Positions 61,305 to 64,000 of a stretch of DNA of 64,000 nucleotides are shown piece after piece (positions within the stretch are counted from its first letter, which is position 1; the number at the start of each line of letters is the position of its first letter). Location of the stretch: assembly GCF_030166655.1 (NCBI RefSeq), contig NZ_CP126446.1, positions 2,418,001 to 2,482,000 of the forward strand, in the 5' to 3' direction. This DNA comes from Pontibacillus chungwhensis. Its GTDB lineage: Bacteria > Bacillota > Bacilli > Bacillales > BH030062. The position numbers and the translations under genes are program-made. Under the pieces are notes generated by a model. It saw only the letters and a list, made by a program, of their open reading frames with translations, made no database searches and had not been told where the DNA came from.

Positions 61305-61721
61305 TTAATTTGATTCAACCAGAATATCTTTTAACTTACGGAATGTTTCCTCTGTTACTTGATTACGATCGATTATAAATTCTGATCCATCTACCATATT
61401 TAATGTAAGCGTGTCATCGTTTCCCCTTACCAGATGGTGAATTTGATTATACTTCAATTGCTTACTCTGAAATAAAGGAAATTGGGCTATTTCCAATCTG
61501 TCTTTATAAAATTGAATGTAAGCCTTCTTTTTTAAAAAGGAGTAATAAATAGTTTTTAAAATACCTAGAGTCAATGTAGTGACTAACAACAGTTTATCAC
61601 CAGCTGAAAGAGCGGATTGGAACTGAATCAATAAAACCGCGCTTATAACACCTAAAGCAGCATAATACAATTCGTTATTTCCCTTACGTTTCCACGCTCT
61701 ACTTGAACCATACGGAAACAT
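61305..61721 (-). CDS. Two-segment membrane protein with PH-like tail
   Basis: 138 residues: two hydrophobic segments (about 18-36 and 42-60), then a short beta-rich domain (AYIQFYKDRLEIAQFPL..., FIIDRNQVTEETFRKLKDIL) that resembles bacterial PH/YcxB-like domains. No enzymatic motif. ATG with GGGGGAA. Function unknown. Confidence 0.65.
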   Translation of the reverse strand: MFPYGSSRAWKRKGNNELYYAALGVISAVLLIQFQSALSAGDKLLLVTTLTLGILKTIYYSFLKKKAYIQFYKDRLEIAQFPLFQSKQLKYNQIHHLVRGNDDTLTLNMVDGSEFIIDRNQVTEETFRKLKDILVESN

Positions 61722-61882
61722 GATTATTCCCCCAAATTCGCCTTTTTGTTATTTTATCAGAAAATTCGATCAAAATCCACAACTCTACTTTACTTTTTAT
61801 ATTGACCTATCTTTCTTATACATACTAGAATATTCCGCGGGTTAATAATGCCTTGATACTAAAGGAAAGACGAGGGTCAACA

Positions 61883-62521
61883 ATGGTCTATCGCGTAAGT
61901 ATATATTTATTAGGAATGTTCGTGAACTTTTTTGGTGTTGCATTACTCATTAAAGCAACTCTTGGCGCAGGATTTTGGACAGCTTTGTTCGTCGGACTAT
62001 CCGATCAACTTGGATTTACAGTAGGCCTCTGGTATGCCTTGTTTCAGTTTCTGTTTATATTCGCAAACGGATGGCTTATGAAGCAAAAACCTGAACCACG
62101 TGCCCTGATCCCCCTCTTTTTAGAAAGTTTTATTCTAGATTTCTGGTTAGAAATTGTTTTTCATAACTTCACATTGCTTCATGCACCATTCCTTTTACAA
62201 GCTGGTGCCATGATACTCGGAATTTCACTCAGTGCAGCAGGGGTTGGTCTTTACATTCTGCCTGCCTTGCCAAGAGCTCCTGTCGATCAGCTCTTCCTTG
62301 CGATCGCAAGCAGATTTACAATAAGCTTACGCCTTAGTCAAACCCTTGTGGCTCTTACTACGTCAACTTCGGCCCTACTTATGGGCGGCCCTGTGGGACT
62401 TGGCACTGCAGCCGGGGTATTATTTGCTGGACCGATCATTCAGCTCACTTATACCAGAGCTTACCCATATTATTACTTGATGCATCCGAACTTTAAGAAA
62501 CGCTATGAATTCGTCCTATAA
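61883..62521 (+). CDS. YczE/YitT-like integral membrane protein
   Basis: 212 residues, about five to six membrane segments. RVSIYLLGMFVNFFGVALLIKATLGAGFW and PALPRAPVDQLFLAIASRF fit the YczE family of Bacillus (BCR, YitT-related), of unknown transport role. ATG 61883 follows GAGGGTCAACA; the longer frame from 61853 is less supported. Confidence 0.82.
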   Translation: MVYRVSIYLLGMFVNFFGVALLIKATLGAGFWTALFVGLSDQLGFTVGLWYALFQFLFIFANGWLMKQKPEPRALIPLFLESFILDFWLEIVFHNFTLLHAPFLLQAGAMILGISLSAAGVGLYILPALPRAPVDQLFLAIASRFTISLRLSQTLVALTTSTSALLMGGPVGLGTAAGVLFAGPIIQLTYTRAYPYYYLMHPNFKKRYEFVL

Positions 62522-62523
62522 TA

Positions 62524-62556
62524 AAAAGCGTCTGCGAGTAAGCAGGCGCTTTTATA
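62524..62556. terminator. Bidirectional terminator
   Basis: AAAAGCGTCTGC and GCAGGCGCTTTT stem between the convergent YczE-like and GNAT genes. Confidence 0.85.
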
Positions 62557-63094
62557 GTTTCTTTTCAAGTTGAAGATCCAAGGGTTCTTTCTCGTAGATC
62601 TCTTGATTTACCTCTTCTGCTATGACACATCCTACAGATTGATAGAATTGTTGAGTTTCCACTGCAGGGTGAGCGCCTATATAGAGTTTCTCCGCACCTA
62701 AATCTTTAGCGATTTGGCAACATTTAAGAAACAGTTGTCTCCCTATGCCTTCCCCTCTGTATGCATTTGAAACGTGAATAAACGGTAACGGGATATATTG
62801 ATTTTTTGAACCGAAGAATCTCTTTTCTACATTCGCAAACCCGATTACCTTTTTTCCATCCATTGCACAAACGACACCACCGCCATTTTTTGAGCATTCT
62901 CTTAAATACAATGAAATATCTTGTTTTTGTTCTTCACTCCAATTATCTATAAAATAATCAGACCTTGTATCCACTTTCGTTTGACCATTTATATACCAGA
63001 CATCTTCCGTTTCCTGATAGCGGTCAAAATCTATTAAGAATTTTTCATTAATATCGTTAGCGCTTACATTCCTTACCTCTATACTCCTTGCCAA
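62552..63094 (-). CDS. GNAT-family N-acetyltransferase
   Basis: 180 residues. Motif A PFIHVSNAYRGEGIGRQLFL and motif B AEKLYIGAHPAVETQQFYQSVGC are clear. TTG start with GGGAGGG 8 nt upstream. The acceptor is unknown. Monocistronic. Confidence 0.88.
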   Translation of the reverse strand: MARSIEVRNVSANDINEKFLIDFDRYQETEDVWYINGQTKVDTRSDYFIDNWSEEQKQDISLYLRECSKNGGGVVCAMDGKKVIGFANVEKRFFGSKNQYIPLPFIHVSNAYRGEGIGRQLFLKCCQIAKDLGAEKLYIGAHPAVETQQFYQSVGCVIAEEVNQEIYEKEPLDLQLEKKL

Positions 63095-63158
63095 TTCGAA
63101 TCCCTCCCTTGTTTAGTATACAATAAAAATAGAATCTTAACATTTTTCAGAAAAAGGA

Positions 63159-63187
63159 TTGACGGAAAATTTCTCACCCGTTATAAT
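63159..63187 (+). promoter_or_regulatory. Sigma-A promoter of the S-box gene
   Basis: TTGACG (63159-63164) and TATAAT (63182-63187), spacer 17 nt, 32 nt before the riboswitch. Confidence 0.85.
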
Positions 63188-63218
63188 CCATATCAAGCTT
63201 TATTAATTAAATAACGAA

Positions 63219-63333
63219 CTCTTATCCAGAGTGGCGGAGGGACTAGGCCCTGTGACGCCCGGCAACCTTTCAAGAAACATCTTGAAAAAGGTGCTACTTC
63301 CTACAGATCAGATGATGATCTGGCAGATAAGAG
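63219..63333 (+). promoter_or_regulatory. SAM-I (S-box) riboswitch
   Basis: P1 arms CTCTTATC (63219-63226) and GATAAGAG (63326-63333). Between them are the conserved AGAGTGGCGGAGGGACTAGG, GCCCTGTGACGCCCGGCAACC, AAGGTGCTACTTCC and CAGATGATGATCTGGCAGAT blocks of the S-box. SAM binding should stabilise the following terminator and switch the gene off when methionine/SAM is plentiful. Confidence 0.97.
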
Positions 63334-63350
63334 GAGGCCTTGTTACATCC

Positions 63351-63382
63351 ACCCTCTTCTTATTCAGGAAGAGGGTTTTCTT
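63351..63382 (+). terminator. Riboswitch-controlled terminator
   Basis: ACCCTCTTC (63351-63359) and GAAGAGGGT (63368-63376) with TTTCTT after; the expression platform of the S-box. Confidence 0.88.
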
Positions 63383-63424
63383 ATACTCTCTTCCGTATAC
63401 TTACTTTTGAAAGGATGAATAAAG

Positions 63425-64000
63425 ATGAAACGAACACTTGAACAACGCTTACAGGATGGACCGGTCGTTTGCGGCGAGGGGTACTTATTCGAATTGGAAC
63501 GAAGAGGGTACTTACAAGCGGGCTCTTTCGTACCTGAAGTAGCTCTTGATAATCCTCAAGCCTTAAAACAAACCTATCGTGACTATATGAATGCTGGCTC
63601 TGATGTGGTCTTAGCATTCACTTATAATGCTCACCGAGAGAAAATGCGTATTATCGGAAAAGAAGAACTGCTTGAGCCCCTTAATCGTCAAGCTATTCGC
63701 CTGGCGAAAGAAGTGGCGCAGGAAAATACAGTTGAAGAAGCCTTAGTGGCCGGAAACATTTCCAACACAAACCTCTTCGACCCTGAGGATGAGTCATCTA
63801 AAGAAGCCGTCCGTACTATGTTTGCTGAAATGATCACGTGGTGTAAGGAAGAAGGAGTCGACTTTGTAAACGGGGAGACATTCTATTACTTCGAAGAGGC
63901 CCAAATTGCACTTGAGGAAATAAAAAAGCAAGACCTACCTGCTGTTATTACACTTGGCGTTATGGGTGAAAATCAAATGCGTGACGGTTATGAAGTCGAA
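63425..64000 (+). CDS. Homocysteine S-methyltransferase, BHMT-like (partial)
   Basis: 192 codons before the window ends, open to the last base. The N terminus GEGYLFELERRGYLQAGSF, then VPEVALDNPQALKQTYRDYMNAGSDVV closely parallels mammalian betaine-homocysteine methyltransferase ([22 protein letters not shown]), more than the MetH/YitJ type. NGETFYYFEEAQIAL matches the central part. The zinc-binding cysteines would lie downstream, outside the window. ATG with AAAGGATG. Under S-box control it would make methionine from homocysteine, possibly with betaine as donor. Confidence 0.88.
   Translation, partial: MKRTLEQRLQDGPVVCGEGYLFELERRGYLQAGSFVPEVALDNPQALKQTYRDYMNAGSDVVLAFTYNAHREKMRIIGKEELLEPLNRQAIRLAKEVAQENTVEEALVAGNISNTNLFDPEDESSKEAVRTMFAEMITWCKEEGVDFVNGETFYYFEEAQIALEEIKKQDLPAVITLGVMGENQMRDGYEVE

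Noticed and set aside
63381-63617. 78-codon minus-strand frame at the window end
   Set aside because: Antisense to the S-box-controlled methyltransferase gene, which has a promoter, riboswitch and ribosome site.
1-64000. CRISPR array, prophage, integron or intact insertion sequence
   Set aside because: No spaced identical repeats, phage structural genes, integrase or transposase were seen; the palindromic repeats have no linked transposase.

Overview
The window reads as chromosomal DNA of a low-to-moderate G+C, endospore-forming, probably halophilic or halotolerant member of the Bacillaceae (Halobacillus/Pontibacillus-like; this is inference, no rRNA is present). Support: AGGAGG-type ribosome binding sites on nearly every gene, frequent TTG starts, T-box and S-box (SAM-I) leaders, CcpA cre-like sites, a CwlJ-type spore cortex hydrolase, a bacilliredoxin, and salt-stress genes (BCCT transporter, NhaC antiporter, Na+-coupled dicarboxylate carrier, a BHMT-like homocysteine methyltransferase). 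I see no prophage, intact transposase, CRISPR array, tRNA or rRNA.

Layout. 1-12 kb: small accessory metabolism (DinB, VOC proteins, DASS carrier, aldo/keto reductase, a membrane-anchored alpha/beta hydrolase, two methyltransferases, MFS exporter, NUDIX, GNAT, and a MarR-rhodanese pair with an operator). 12.3-15.4 kb: thrS behind two tandem T-box leaders, then cwlJ. 15.5-26.6 kb: one 11-gene minus-strand acyl-CoA catabolism operon (terminator at 15494-15526) with its own TetR regulator. It is driven by a sigma-A promoter at 26570-26598 that is followed directly by a perfect 28-bp palindrome. The operon pairs an APH-type kinase with an ACAD11-type dehydrogenase, the signature of 4-hydroxyacyl-CoA degradation (lva-like or ACAD10/11-like), and also carries a 2-phosphosulfolactate-phosphatase-like gene. 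26.7-40.4 kb: mixed housekeeping (P-loop kinase, alpha/beta hydrolase, mini beta-carbonic anhydrase, BCCT, extended SDR, glutathione peroxidase, PPK2, ABC-F, AtoE, M15 peptidase).

40.4-46.5 kb: the least conventional stretch. It holds a roughly 310-nt candidate structured non-coding RNA with a consensus promoter, pseudoknots and a terminator, several unrecognised secreted or membrane proteins, and the debris of a sugar ABC-transporter operon. 46.5-53 kb: ANT(4')-like nucleotidyltransferase, orphan EutH, ZIP transporter, L,D-transpeptidase, FUSC-like exporter and bacilliredoxin. 53-64 kb: RarD, an ABC exporter bracketed by a dispersed palindromic repeat, an FAD oxidoreductase, a cytochrome P450, a ferritin-like/cupin fusion, NhaC, a YczE-like protein, GNAT, and finally an S-box riboswitch controlling a BHMT-like gene that runs off the window.

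How it fits together: the clearest multi-gene system is the 11-kb acyl-CoA operon, where CoA ligase, dehydrogenases, isomerase, hydroxyacyl dehydrogenase, thioesterase and kinase act on one family of acyl-CoAs under TetR control. A second theme is betaine: uptake (BCCT) and use as a methyl donor (S-box BHMT-like). All assignments rest on motif recognition by eye.
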